Origin: Lysobacterales bacterium
GTDB taxonomy: Bacteria > Pseudomonadota > Gammaproteobacteria > Xanthomonadales > Xanthomonadaceae
Direction: 5' to 3'
Assembly: GCA_016718605.1 (NCBI GenBank)
Contig: JADKCY010000002.1
Coordinates: 1,823,223 to 1,887,222, forward strand
Length of the DNA stretch: 64,000 nucleotides
Shown here: positions 54,206 to 63,094 of the stretch, one piece after another
Layout of the letters: the number at the start of each line of letters is the position of its first letter
How positions within the stretch are numbered: the stretch's first letter is position 1
Notes under the pieces: model-generated
Seen by the model: only the letters and a program-made list of their open reading frames with translations
What the model was told of the DNA's origin: nothing
Databases searched by the model: none
Translations under genes and position numbers: made by a program

Positions 54206-55105
54206 ATGTCCCTCCGGCAACTGCATTCGCAGATCCTCGAAGGACGTGGTGTCGGTCTCGGGGACGCATATCAGTCCTGGATCCGAGTCACCAAGAGAAA
54301 CACGTCCTCGAAGTCGAACCAGAGCATTGCCCACATGCCTGGCTTCGCCCGGCAGTTCCACTTCCTGTCCAGAGGTGAGAAGCACTTTGCTCACTTACTT
54401 CTTTGGTTGGGCGTGATGGATGTGCGCGAACAGTTCCCGCTTTGGCCCTGGCCGCACCCGCACCCGATGCTGGAGCATTCGGAGAGACCCAGGCCTCAGC
54501 ACCCAGGTGTCAGCGTCATTGCCAAAGACGCCGGCATTGCACTTCGTCCCTATAGGGGATTGGCAGTGCCCGCAATCCTTTCAATCGACCAGTTCGTCAC
54601 GCTGCCGCCGCAGAACGACGAGCCACAAATCGTCGGCATCAGCTGCAAGCCGCTCAGTCAGCTGATCGACACATCGCCCAGTGACCGTATTCGCGAACGC
54701 CTCGAACTGGACCGGCGCTACTGCGACGTTGCAGAGCTGAAGCATCTGCTGGTTCATCCCGAGCAGATTCCCAAGACGTTGCACCGGCAGCTCGATTGGC
54801 TCGCTCCGCTTGTCGCGCGCGACAAGCTCAACGCGATATGCACATCGAACCGCTATCGGGCCTTCATCGACCGCTTGAACGCTCGTGCCTACACCACGCC
54901 GCTGAAGGTCGCAGCAAGTGAGGCAAGCAAAGGGCTGAACTTGCCAGATCACGTCATTCGCTTCTGCACGCACACCGCTCTGTGGCGTCTGGACCTCGAT
55001 GTCGACCTTCTCCGACCTATCTCCATGTTTGAGCCCATTCAGCCCGGCGGTCGTGCTGCGCGGGACACCATTCGTAAGAACATCTTTGGAGAAATGTCAT
55101 GGTGA
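54206..55105 (+). CDS. tnsA: Tn7-like endonuclease TnsA
   Basis: A 299-residue TnsA-type protein, the restriction-enzyme-like endonuclease that cuts the 5' ends of Tn7-family elements for cut-and-paste transfer. Candidate catalytic residues are Glu75 in DVREQFPL, Asp128 in SIDQFVTL and Lys148 in IVGISCKP (spacing E...D...x-x-K as in the family). FHFLSRGEKHFAHLLLW begins the conserved core. The last third is a helical domain. The ATG at 54206 has AAGGA just upstream; an ATG at 54194 is a second choice. The stop overlaps the tnsB start. Confidence 0.85.
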   Translation: MSLRQLHSQILEGRGVGLGDAYQSWIRVTKRNTSSKSNQSIAHMPGFARQFHFLSRGEKHFAHLLLWLGVMDVREQFPLWPWPHPHPMLEHSERPRPQHPGVSVIAKDAGIALRPYRGLAVPAILSIDQFVTLPPQNDEPQIVGISCKPLSQLIDTSPSDRIRERLELDRRYCDVAELKHLLVHPEQIPKTLHRQLDWLAPLVARDKLNAICTSNRYRAFIDRLNARAYTTPLKVAASEASKGLNLPDHVIRFCTHTALWRLDLDVDLLRPISMFEPIQPGGRAARDTIRKNIFGEMSW

Positions 55106-57348
55106 TCGCGCCCAATACGATTCTTACTCCGGAATCGGGGACGCAACTCATCGAATCGCCCCACCGCGTCCTCGTAGTCGATTCCGAGAACGACAAGGTA
55201 TGGATCATCAGCCTGCGCCGCCAGACGATGTCGGGGACCAACAAGCCGTACATGACGCGCCCTATCGCCTTGGCCCTGAGTGCGATCGAAGCCGAATTGA
55301 AGGCCGGATCGCTCAAGATCGGCCAGTTTGACCAGCCACCCCACTGGGCTCTTAGCGATGCGGACTATTTGAGCAGCGCGCCGAACGAGAAAGAGCGGGG
55401 CCAGCGCAGGAGTCGTCAGAAGCGACGGGATGCGACCTGGGAGTCGATCTCGCCCATCATCAGTCACCTCACGACCGCGGAGCTTGTCAAGAAGTTGCCG
55501 CGTGCCTCGGCGATGATCATCAAGCGTGCGAACGAGTGCAGAGTGAACGCGTCCACGCTCTACAGCCGCATTCACTTGTACCTCGCGCATGGTTCGATCT
55601 TGAATGGCCTGCTTCCCGGGACCGACCGGTGCGGTGGGCCGGGTCAGGAGCGAGAACAGTCCAAGCACATCGGGCCTCACTCGAAGGCTTACAGGTGTGG
55701 CTGCATCGACTCTCCGGGTTATGTGCTGACGGCGCAGGACAAGGAGCGCCTCGGCCGAGGCTATGCACTGATCGGACCGACGCTTTCGAAGATGGATGCC
55801 TTCCTCCTGGTATCAGCCGCGTTTTGGGCGACCACCACAGTCGCAAGCAATGGCGGGCGCATTCCCGATCTGTGGGAGCCGCACCTCCGGCCGTCCTTCG
55901 CCCAGTTCGACGACTGGGGAAGGCGGCGTTCGGGTGCCATTGACCGTCGGCGCTGGTTTGGCTTCTCTGCAGCCGAGGAACCGCCGACTCATCACGGTGG
56001 GTCATCCCAGGATCTGGTTTGCGCCGTGGGCCAGTACTCGATGATCGACGCCACCTCGACGGACGTGTACCTGACCTCCATCTACTCGCGACTTCGAAAG
56101 CTCCCACCGCAGTCGAGAACGCTGGTAAAGGAACTGAGAAGCACGGCCATCCTCGGTCTGCATGTTGGCTGGGAGAAACCCAGTCCTCGGACATCGCTGT
56201 TGGCCATTCTTAGTGGGGCCCAGGACAAGTCGACGTTCTGCGCGAAGTACGGCATCGAAATTCCCGTTGGAGCCTGGCCGGGCATGCTGTGCAGGACGAA
56301 CCTCGTAGACAACGGAGAACTGCGCGCTGAGGAAGCAACCGAGGCCGAGCGGCAAATCGGTTTCAACATTGAGTTCGCCAAGACCTATCACGGTGCGGGA
56401 AAAGGGGACGTCGAGGCCCAGCACAATACCGACCACAAGATGGTCGACCACAAGGTCCCGGGCAGCAACCGCGGAAAGCGCCGTGAGCGCGGGATGCCGA
56501 ACGCCCTCGATGACGCGCTCTGGAACCACTACGAGTACATGCACCAGTTGCTGCTCCATATCATCAACTACAACAACACTGAGGTTGCGCATCTCGCGCC
56601 CACTGCAATGAAGGTCGCCGGCATCCGGCCGACCCGAATAAACATCTTCAAGTGGCTGCGAGACCATGACCAAAGGGCCGATGTTTCCTGTGATCTCGCG
56701 CTCCTGCGCGCCTTGACGCTCCCGTCGTGGCCGGCTGTCCTGCAGCACAACGGCATAATCCTCAAATCTCCGGACGGTAAGCGGAACTTGCCAGACGTCC
56801 GCTTCTTCAGTGAGGTCCTCAATAGCGAACATCGCTTTGATCGGGCCAGGCGCAACAGGGTCTGTATACCGATAGACGTGAGGTGTGATGGGAACGACCT
56901 CGGGGCGGTCTGGTTCGCCACGGGAGGCCGACTGCAGCGCATCCCCAATGTTCATTCCGACAGCAAGTTGCTGCGCGAGGGAACGGTTTCCGATCTGTTG
57001 GACTACATGGACACGGAGGACGAGCATCGCCGGAAAACAGCTGGCGACGAGCAGCAAGCCAAGCTGAACCAGTTGCTCCAGCGAGAGGCCACGACTGATT
57101 CTGCGCGTTCGCAGGCGCGCGAGGAGGCTGCTCGCAACGGAAAGCCGAGTAAGAGGAAGCAGCGCGAGAATCTGCGCGACAACGCAGCCTCTGAACTGGA
57201 GGCACTCAAGCCGCCCCTGAACCCGGCTCTCAATTCGGGAAGACAGCCGGAGGAGCCCGATCCGGCACAGGCCCAGATCCCGAGCGCCGCGCAAGCGGCG
57301 GTCGCCAACTTCCTGGCTTCGATGTCGAAGCAGGATGGGACGCCGTGA
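55099..57348 (+). CDS. tnsB: Tn7-like transposase TnsB (DDE integrase family)
   Basis: A 749-residue transposase, which binds the end repeats and joins 3' ends to the target. The retroviral-integrase-type core carries Asp317 (SMIDATSTDVYL), Asp404 (NLVDNGEL) and Glu439 (GKGDVEAQHN); the D-to-E spacing of 35 is canonical. N-terminal helical DNA-binding domains precede it, and the C-terminus is charged and low in complexity (EEAARNGKPSKRKQREN), likely the TnsC contact. It starts seven bases inside tnsA and overlaps tnsC (GTGA), forming the operon tnsABC. Confidence 0.92.
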   Translation: MVIAPNTILTPESGTQLIESPHRVLVVDSENDKVWIISLRRQTMSGTNKPYMTRPIALALSAIEAELKAGSLKIGQFDQPPHWALSDADYLSSAPNEKERGQRRSRQKRRDATWESISPIISHLTTAELVKKLPRASAMIIKRANECRVNASTLYSRIHLYLAHGSILNGLLPGTDRCGGPGQEREQSKHIGPHSKAYRCGCIDSPGYVLTAQDKERLGRGYALIGPTLSKMDAFLLVSAAFWATTTVASNGGRIPDLWEPHLRPSFAQFDDWGRRRSGAIDRRRWFGFSAAEEPPTHHGGSSQDLVCAVGQYSMIDATSTDVYLTSIYSRLRKLPPQSRTLVKELRSTAILGLHVGWEKPSPRTSLLAILSGAQDKSTFCAKYGIEIPVGAWPGMLCRTNLVDNGELRAEEATEAERQIGFNIEFAKTYHGAGKGDVEAQHNTDHKMVDHKVPGSNRGKRRERGMPNALDDALWNHYEYMHQLLLHIINYNNTEVAHLAPTAMKVAGIRPTRINIFKWLRDHDQRADVSCDLALLRALTLPSWPAVLQHNGIILKSPDGKRNLPDVRFFSEVLNSEHRFDRARRNRVCIPIDVRCDGNDLGAVWFATGGRLQRIPNVHSDSKLLREGTVSDLLDYMDTEDEHRRKTAGDEQQAKLNQLLQREATTDSARSQAREEAARNGKPSKRKQRENLRDNAASELEALKPPLNPALNSGRQPEEPDPAQAQIPSAAQAAVANFLASMSKQDGTP

Positions 57349-58796
57349 AGCATCCTGAAGGTGTCTTTGGACCCAATCCTCTGCTCGAGCCCTACTCGCC
57401 ATTCGTACCCCTGTCCTCTCTGCCAGAGAAGCTGTGGAACGAACCTCTCAAGGGCGTACCTTGGCGCCAGGTCCCACCGGAGTCGCGCGTAACCCTGTTG
57501 GCTGCTCAGGAGTCGCACTTCTTCCCAACCGAGGAGGCCGTCTCGATCGCTGCTGCCATCCAGGAAGGCGTGCGGGCCAGCGTCATGCGGCGGAATCCAC
57601 TCCTGGCCAAAGAGCAGCGGCGGATCAATCAACTCGCCCTCCTGGGCCGCGACGTCGATCGCGCCATGCTTCAGTCGCTCGCCTGCCCTGCAAGCGGCGG
57701 AATCGTCGCTGCAGAAACAGGCGAGGGAAAAACCACCATTGCACGGCGCGCACTGGAAGTGTTTGCGCCCGACCAAGTCGTTGTGCACGCTCCTTCTCAG
57801 GCAGGTGGCTGGACCAGGTTCACGCAGATTTGCTACCTACACGTGGACCTCCCGTTCAACGGGTCCAGAGGCGGGCTATTGGCCCGTATCATCGGCGGCG
57901 TTGACGCCCTCATGGGGTCCAGCTACAGCGAGAACCTCAGGAAGCTGCGCAACCTCGATGCTCAGGTGGTGTTCGTCATGAAGGTTCTGTCGGTGCATCG
58001 CACCGGCATGCTTGTGCTCGACGAGGGTCAGCAGGACAACTTTGACGAGTGCGCATGGCAGCGAGAGTTCGTGCTGTTCTTCCTCGCGGTGATGAACTTC
58101 GGGATCCCGATCTTGCTGTGTGGTCATCCCTCAGCATTTACCAGCCTGCTCGTCGTAGGCCAAGTGATGCGCCGCTTCTCAGACATCGGCTATTTCCAAC
58201 TGCGTCGCGCCGCTGACGTCTCGGACCACTCCTGGTCGAAAGCCTACGTGCCTGGCGTGATGCGATTCCTGCTGTGCGAAGCCGTCGAGGACGCCGAGAA
58301 GATTGTCCAGTGCTCGCATGAGGAAACAGGGGGCGGTCGCGGACTGTTCGTCGCGCGTTGGCTGGAGGCGCAGCGGATCGCTCTTCTCAGGCGCGGTGAC
58401 ACGGCGACCGTCACTTTCGCTGATTTTCAGAACTCACGGCATTCGCCGCGCTGCACGGAACTTTACCGAATGGCCCAATGGATGCGAGGCGATGCACGGG
58501 CGGGGGCGTTCGATGACATTGCGAGTGCGCCGGCAGCGGCCAACCCGGCCGCTCAGGACTGCGCAACGACTGAGTCGACCCCGGCTAAAGCCAACGCGGA
58601 TCCGAACGCAGTGCCCAAGGCGATTCAGCGGCTAATGAAGGACGCCCAGCGTCGGGCCAAGGAGAAGGAGCGCAAGGCAAACAAGGATGCCGAACTGCTC
58701 AAGAAGACCACGCCTGAAGACTTGCGCAGGTCCACGCGCGTGCTCGAAATCATGGCGGGTTTGGGCGAGAGTCAGCGCGAACTGCTGGGTTCGTAA
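57345..58796 (+). CDS. tnsC: Tn7-like AAA+ regulator TnsC
   Basis: A 483-residue AAA+ ATPase linking target-site protein and transposase. Walker A is AAETGEGKTTIARRA (~residue 125) and Walker B MLVLDEGQQ (~226), with a sensor region IPILLCGHPSAFTSLL. The N-terminal ~90 residues (PEKLWNEPLKGVPWRQVP) are typical of TnsC. The GTG start overlaps the tnsB stop. It is convergent with the leftward tniQ, with stop codons one base apart. Confidence 0.9.
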   Translation: MKHPEGVFGPNPLLEPYSPFVPLSSLPEKLWNEPLKGVPWRQVPPESRVTLLAAQESHFFPTEEAVSIAAAIQEGVRASVMRRNPLLAKEQRRINQLALLGRDVDRAMLQSLACPASGGIVAAETGEGKTTIARRALEVFAPDQVVVHAPSQAGGWTRFTQICYLHVDLPFNGSRGGLLARIIGGVDALMGSSYSENLRKLRNLDAQVVFVMKVLSVHRTGMLVLDEGQQDNFDECAWQREFVLFFLAVMNFGIPILLCGHPSAFTSLLVVGQVMRRFSDIGYFQLRRAADVSDHSWSKAYVPGVMRFLLCEAVEDAEKIVQCSHEETGGGRGLFVARWLEAQRIALLRRGDTATVTFADFQNSRHSPRCTELYRMAQWMRGDARAGAFDDIASAPAAANPAAQDCATTESTPAKANADPNAVPKAIQRLMKDAQRRAKEKERKANKDAELLKKTTPEDLRRSTRVLEIMAGLGESQRELLGS

Positions 58797-58797
58797 C

Positions 58798-60079
58798 TCA
58801 TGCTGGGGCCGCCTCCGCTGCCCGTGCGCCAATAGCCCCTCTCAGCCTGTGTCTGCTGGCCATCGTGATACCTACCCAGGATTCAGCACTGAACTGGGGA
58901 GAGTCCAACAGATCCTGCAGCAAGTCTTCATCAAGCGAAGCGGCAAACTTACAAAAATAAGAGACATGTGTTCCGATGGTCTGCGCGACGCATCGAAATC
59001 CCGCGTCCAGTTCTGGCAGCTTGATCGATGCCAAAGGAAGCCCGAACTGGTCCGCCAACTCAAGAAGTCGTTTAGTACTCGAGCTTTCGGCGATTGGCAT
59101 ACGTAATCCCACCGTTCCGGACAAAGGCAGCGCTCGCTGGTCACCTTCATCCGCGCCGACCAGATCCAGTCCTAGTCGATCCAGACAGCCGTGCATCAGC
59201 AACCGCCTCGCGAGATCCCTCGGCCGGGATTGGAGCGAGAGCTCCTCGCGGATAGCGCCATCCCTGCCGTCGAGGAAGAGCTCAGCCGAGATCTTGTTGA
59301 TCGGCACGCCCCACGCTCCGAGAACGTCCTTGTCGAGTACGTCAGTTGCGGAGTCAATGCCGCCAAGCCGTGACACAGCAGACTGCATCGAACGGATCCA
59401 TGCGGCCGGCCTGAGCCATGGGAGATCGTCCGTGAGGATCCGCTTCCACAGACTAAGGTAGGCCGCATATCCATCAGATGGCGGCAGCAAAGAAGGCGTG
59501 GGGCAAGATGCACAACTCTCGCCTGGTAGCCGGAGTGGCCAGATTCGCTCATGAGTGCCGCCAGTTGGACGGATTTCCGGTGTCAGGGGCGCTCCATGCA
59601 CCGGGCAGCGATCAATGGCGGAGACCTGATGCGCTAGCTTCCAGGTGGCGAAGCCCTGCAGCTGCTTGTCGCCTGCTATGCACGAGGGGCATGAACGCAA
59701 TGCTGAAGCGAACAAAGCTCCCAGATCCGCACTCGATACCCCGAGCGCTCGCAGGCTCGAATGGTGGCGGCCCGCCTTGAGACCGTCAGACCACCTCGCG
59801 ACCGACGACTCACTTAGGGCGTGCCGGAAAACCCCGAACATTGTGTGCTGTTGTAACAGGCGGTCGACGTAGGTCTCATTGCCGAGCAGATGTGCCGAGA
59901 TGTCCGTGGACGTTATGCCCGAATAGATCACGGGCCATTCCGCCCACGCTGCCGCGCACGGCCTCCAGCGCCTCTGAAACGCTTGTCCGATCTACCATTC
60001 GAGCCTGCAGCACGACGGCATTGAACAACAAGTCGCCCGTCCGAAGCAGCGGCATGAAGAAGCAACGCTTGCGGCTCAC
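58798..60079 (-). pseudogene. tniQ: TniQ-family target protein with one frameshift
   Basis: The N-terminal part reads from a GTG at 60079 as VSRKRCFFMPLLRTGDLLF ... GSVGGMARDLFG, then continues in another frame as ITSTDISAHLLGNETYVDRLL to the stop at 58798. One extra G in TTCGGGCAT near 59918 would explain it. The TniQ zinc-finger set is in the second part: RSCPSCIAGD (CxxC) and DRCPVHGAPL (CxxH). The corrected protein is about 426 residues. TniQ proteins bridge TnsC to a target; together with TnsD this element has two. It starts 18 bases after tnsD in one leftward operon. It may be inactive or mis-sequenced. Confidence 0.75.
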
Positions 60080-60097
60080 CGCGTCGCCTGAGGATCG

Positions 60098-61573
60098 CTA
60101 GTGTCCACGCGGCGCTCGCCCGAATTGCTGCAGCTGACGCACAAGCCACTCACGGTCGTTTCTGTACAGCCATGCATAGGAATTGCCCTTGATAGACCTC
60201 AGCGAGGACAGGGGAACGCCGGGGTTTCTCGAGCAAAGCACCGAGAAGGAATTCCTCGCGACGTCGCGTTTCTTGCCGGTCACGCAGGTTTGACGACGCT
60301 GGGACGTCTCCGAGCTCCTTCCTAGGACGCGCCGGACCGTCACAACTGACACGCTCGCCGCTGAAGCGATGCTCTCAACAGGATCCCCGCGACCAAGACG
60401 TCGCTGGATCGCCGCTTCGACTCTTCGAGTGAGCGCTTTAGGTCGAGCAGTGAAGGCAAGGCCAAGTTGCCTCGCCCATTGAACGCCGGTCGTCGTGGAA
60501 ATGCCTACCTGAGCCGAGGCCGACCGAACGCTCAGATGCTGCTCTTCGACGAGACGCCTGAACTCCGTCCGTTGCACCTGCAGTGGATCTGGCACAGTTG
60601 GAAGAGAATGCTTGCTGCCCGTTTCCTGGGAAGAGTCATATGCCTCCAGGAAGGCGTGCCAACTTTCGAATAGGCACGTGATCAGCAAGAGGTGCTTGAA
60701 GGGATGCCCCGGCCTCGGTACACGGCGCGACAGCGAGGCAGCCAACCCCGGCCACTCATCTGTTATCGACATGAGTACTTGCATTCCCGGGAGGTGCTCG
60801 AGCCCGTAATAGTGGCCCCGCACCAGCCGCACGAGCCGTTCGAGTTTCAGGTTTCCCCGGGAGGTCGCCATTCCCTCCTGGCACATTGCCGTGCGATACG
60901 TCGACGCCAAGCGGCGCGCGTCCAGTCGCCCGGCAGGTAGCTTGGCAAATGCACACGAGTCCGACTGGAGACGATCGAGCACATGGAACTGTCGATTTGT
61001 AACGCCGGCGTGCTCAGTCCACGTGCAGGCCGGCTCACCAAGTGGCAGGAGCCACCTCCGTCGGTGGACCGGCGTGACCGCGTCCCAGGCCGCAGCGAGC
61101 AGGGTGCCGTGTAATCGGCAAACAAACGAAGACGGGAGCTGGTGGTCAATTCGCCAGAATGCGCCGCCAGTTTCTCGTTCGGAAACTGCGACGCACGCAC
61201 GGCATGCTTTCAAGGGATGGTGACCGCCGATGCGGCTCGCAGTTATCCCGAGTTGCATGTTCAGCTGCGGGATGCTGCCCTCCTTGAGAGACGACAAGAC
61301 GCGGTCCGCGCGAACGGCGTCTACCAAAGGCAAGAAGTAGCCCAGTAGTGTGTGGTGCAGCGCGATCTGCCGTGCCTCGCCGAGCTGATACCCCGTCCGC
61401 TCGCAAAGAGCATCGAGATTTGAAGGGAAGTCGTGACGCAGGCCAGCATATGGCTGACCGAACAGTGCGATGCTCGTATCAGTCGCACGAACTCCGCTGT
61501 TGAGTGCGTGGGTCATTCCGCACCAACTGTAGAGTGTCTGTAGCGGCTGCAGGAGCGGCAGAATTCGCAACAC
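60098..61573 (-). CDS. tnsD: TnsD-type site-specific target protein (TniQ family)
   Basis: A 491-residue TniQ-family protein with the long C-terminal part of TnsD, which in Tn7 binds the glmS end and directs insertion downstream of it. Visible features are an N-terminal LPLLQPLQTLYSWCGMTHAL, zinc ligands CRACVAVSE (CxxC) and FVCRLHGTL (CxxH), two HTH-like segments (VRSASAQVGISTTTGVQWARQ; ESIASAASVSVVTVRRVLG) and the TnsD-typical ending NSYAWLYRNDREWLVRQ. I chose a GTG at 61573 with AGAGG seven bases upstream. Insertion next to glmS suggests that this protein recognises the glmS 3' end. Confidence 0.85.
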   Translation of the reverse strand: MLRILPLLQPLQTLYSWCGMTHALNSGVRATDTSIALFGQPYAGLRHDFPSNLDALCERTGYQLGEARQIALHHTLLGYFLPLVDAVRADRVLSSLKEGSIPQLNMQLGITASRIGGHHPLKACRACVAVSERETGGAFWRIDHQLPSSFVCRLHGTLLAAAWDAVTPVHRRRWLLPLGEPACTWTEHAGVTNRQFHVLDRLQSDSCAFAKLPAGRLDARRLASTYRTAMCQEGMATSRGNLKLERLVRLVRGHYYGLEHLPGMQVLMSITDEWPGLAASLSRRVPRPGHPFKHLLLITCLFESWHAFLEAYDSSQETGSKHSLPTVPDPLQVQRTEFRRLVEEQHLSVRSASAQVGISTTTGVQWARQLGLAFTARPKALTRRVEAAIQRRLGRGDPVESIASAASVSVVTVRRVLGRSSETSQRRQTCVTGKKRDVARNSFSVLCSRNPGVPLSSLRSIKGNSYAWLYRNDREWLVRQLQQFGRAPRGH

Positions 61574-61695
61574 GGCCGAGCCTCTTGAATTGGCAATTAG
61601 TACAGCACTCGATATGCGCGAAGTACACGGTGCGAGCAAAAACAGTTTTGGATACTTATTTGTCCAGCCACCGCTACTGGCATGCACGAGTTACC

Positions 61696-61839
61696 ATGCG
61701 ATCAAGTGCTGTCACGCATAAATTCATGCGTCCTGACGACCGCATCCGTAGAGCCCTCGACAACTTGGCGTCTGTGATTTCGATCCTGTCCGTGCGTACT
61801 GACTACAGAGCAAAGTTTTTGGAGCACAGTCATGGGTGA
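61696..61839 (+). CDS. Possible 47-residue protein upstream of the antitoxin-like gene
   Basis: A frame with protein-like content (FMRPDDRIRRALDNLASVI ... YRAKFLEHSHG) whose TGA overlaps the start of the next gene (ATGGGTGA). Starts at 61696 or 61726 are possible; neither has a good ribosome site. No family is known. It may be a small partner of the antitoxin-like gene. Confidence 0.3.
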   Translation: MRSSAVTHKFMRPDDRIRRALDNLASVISILSVRTDYRAKFLEHSHG

Positions 61840-62036
61840 TGACTTCAAATCAGCGGAGTTCGAACGTGTTATCAGTGCTGCAGAGGCCATTGCTGGTAGT
61901 CGGCTCGCAGCCGTCGCTTGGATGGATCAGCCCCTCAGGACGCGGTGACCATTCACCCGCACAGATGGTCTCCGAGGGTCGTGCCGATACCGTTCTGGCC
62001 TACTTGGCATCGATCGAATCCGGATATCTTGGATAG
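61832..62036 (+). pseudogene. MbcA/ParS/Xre-type antitoxin fragment with frameshift
   Basis: The ATG at 61832 (GGAG seven bases upstream) opens MGDDFKSAEFERVISAAEAI ... AVAWMDQP, which stops at 61950. A +1 shift near 61945 continues as GRGDHSPAQMVSEGRADTVL and ends SIESGYLG at 62036. The combined pattern (WxxxPL...GG-SPAQMVxEGRADxVLxYL) is the toxin-binding C-terminal domain of antitoxins that pair with RES-domain toxins. It is short (about 68 residues), without the usual N-terminal HTH. No RES toxin is adjacent. Confidence 0.55.
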
Positions 62037-62194
62037 TTGAAGGCGGCCGCAATACCTGCCGCGGCGGGGGGCGGGATCCGCGAACAGCAGGCTTGTCTTG
62101 CATTGCCACGGCGCTGTGCGCCAGCACGTAGGGGACCGGAATCCGATTGTGGGTCGAAACCACATATTCGATACAGAGGAATGCCGGAGGTAAT

Positions 62195-62668
62195 GTGGAC
62201 AACCAGTTGTTTGTCGTGAAGCACGCCGGGGAGTACCACGGCCCTTTTCTCAGCCACGAGACAGCGGCCTACACTTCAACGCTGGAGGGTGCGTCGGAGA
62301 TCCTCGCCTTGCATGTGCCTCGCCCGCGAAATGAGAGGCGGGGGCCGACGATCGTGCACTTCATGGAGGATGACGACTACCGAGCCCATGTGGACAGCTT
62401 CAAGATCGACACACGCCAGATGCTGGTGGGCATCCTTCAGGAGCTTGATCGCATACGGCGTGATGAGCGAGTACTCACCGCCCGAGAAGTGGTAGATGTG
62501 TCGCGTGAACTCTTCCGCGTCAGTCGTGCGATCGAGAGTCTCATGCACTACGTGGAGACCGTGATCGCCGAACCCAGCAAAGAGAACCTTGATGCCTTGC
62601 GCAAGGCTTTCTGGCGGAACCGTGACTCGGATGACGTGGACCCGAACTACGACAGTAGGTTTTGGTGA
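62195..62668 (+). CDS. Unknown 157-residue protein
   Basis: No family is recognised. The start is taken as GTG at 62195, with GGAGG four bases upstream. The protein has a beta-rich first half (QLFVVKHAGEYHGPFLSHETA, then ILALHVPRPRNERRGP) and a helical second half (TRQMLVGILQELDRIRRDERVL, DVSRELFRVSRAIESLMHYVETVI). It ends with an acidic tail. It follows the broken antitoxin-like gene by about 160 bases, but does not show RES-toxin motifs. Confidence 0.6.
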   Translation: MDNQLFVVKHAGEYHGPFLSHETAAYTSTLEGASEILALHVPRPRNERRGPTIVHFMEDDDYRAHVDSFKIDTRQMLVGILQELDRIRRDERVLTAREVVDVSRELFRVSRAIESLMHYVETVIAEPSKENLDALRKAFWRNRDSDDVDPNYDSRFW

Positions 62669-62792
62669 GCTGATTGAACTGCCAAGGCAACAGATGGTGA
62701 GCGGGTAGAAATCGACCCAAGGGCTTCCCAGATGCTTCATGTCGCTAAGCCTTCGTCGTTCGTAGGGGCTAGGCTCACCACGACGATCCCCG

Positions 62793-62924
62793 ATGGACGA
62801 AGCTGACAGTGCCGATCGAAAGCTACGTCGTGGCCCAGTTCACCGCGACGAATCCGAGATGCAAATCGTCAGCGATCTGACCAGTTTCGCCGCGCAAACT
62901 GACTGGCTTCGCCAGGGGAACTGA
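62793..62924 (+). CDS. Possible 43-residue protein
   Basis: A short frame (MDEADSADRKLRRGP ... SFAAQTDWLRQGN) followed four bases later by another short frame. No ribosome site stands out and no family is known. It is listed because the gap 62669-63094 otherwise looks empty. Confidence 0.2.
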   Translation: MDEADSADRKLRRGPVHRDESEMQIVSDLTSFAAQTDWLRQGN

Positions 62925-62927
62925 TCT

Positions 62928-63083
62928 ATGCAGCGACCAGATGAACGGTCACTCCCGGCCAGGACCGGCCGCTCAAGGCTCGGCGCGAACGATCTCTCAT
63001 ACGCGGGAGCGATTCTTCGCCTCAGGCGAGATCAATGCTGGGGGGACGTCGCCAAAGGCGAACAGATCCTGCAGGTCGAGTAG
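62928..63083 (+). CDS. Possible 51-residue protein
   Basis: The ATG at 62928 has AGGGGA seven bases upstream. The product (LGANDLSYAGAILRLRRDQ ... GEQILQVE) is basic and unrecognised. It ends 11 bases before the start of the truncated gene at the right edge and could be in its operon. Confidence 0.25.
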   Translation: MQRPDERSLPARTGRSRLGANDLSYAGAILRLRRDQCWGDVAKGEQILQVE

Positions 63084-63094
63084 GATTGGTACCC

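Noticed and set aside
53966..54394. Minus-strand frame of 142 codons overlapping the tnsA start
   Set aside because: It runs opposite the clearly coding TnsA segment FHFLSRGEKHFAHL; considered a shadow.
56002..57402. Minus-strand frame of 466 codons opposite tnsB
   Set aside because: tnsB has its DDE residues on the plus strand; the antisense frame has no domain and no operon fit.
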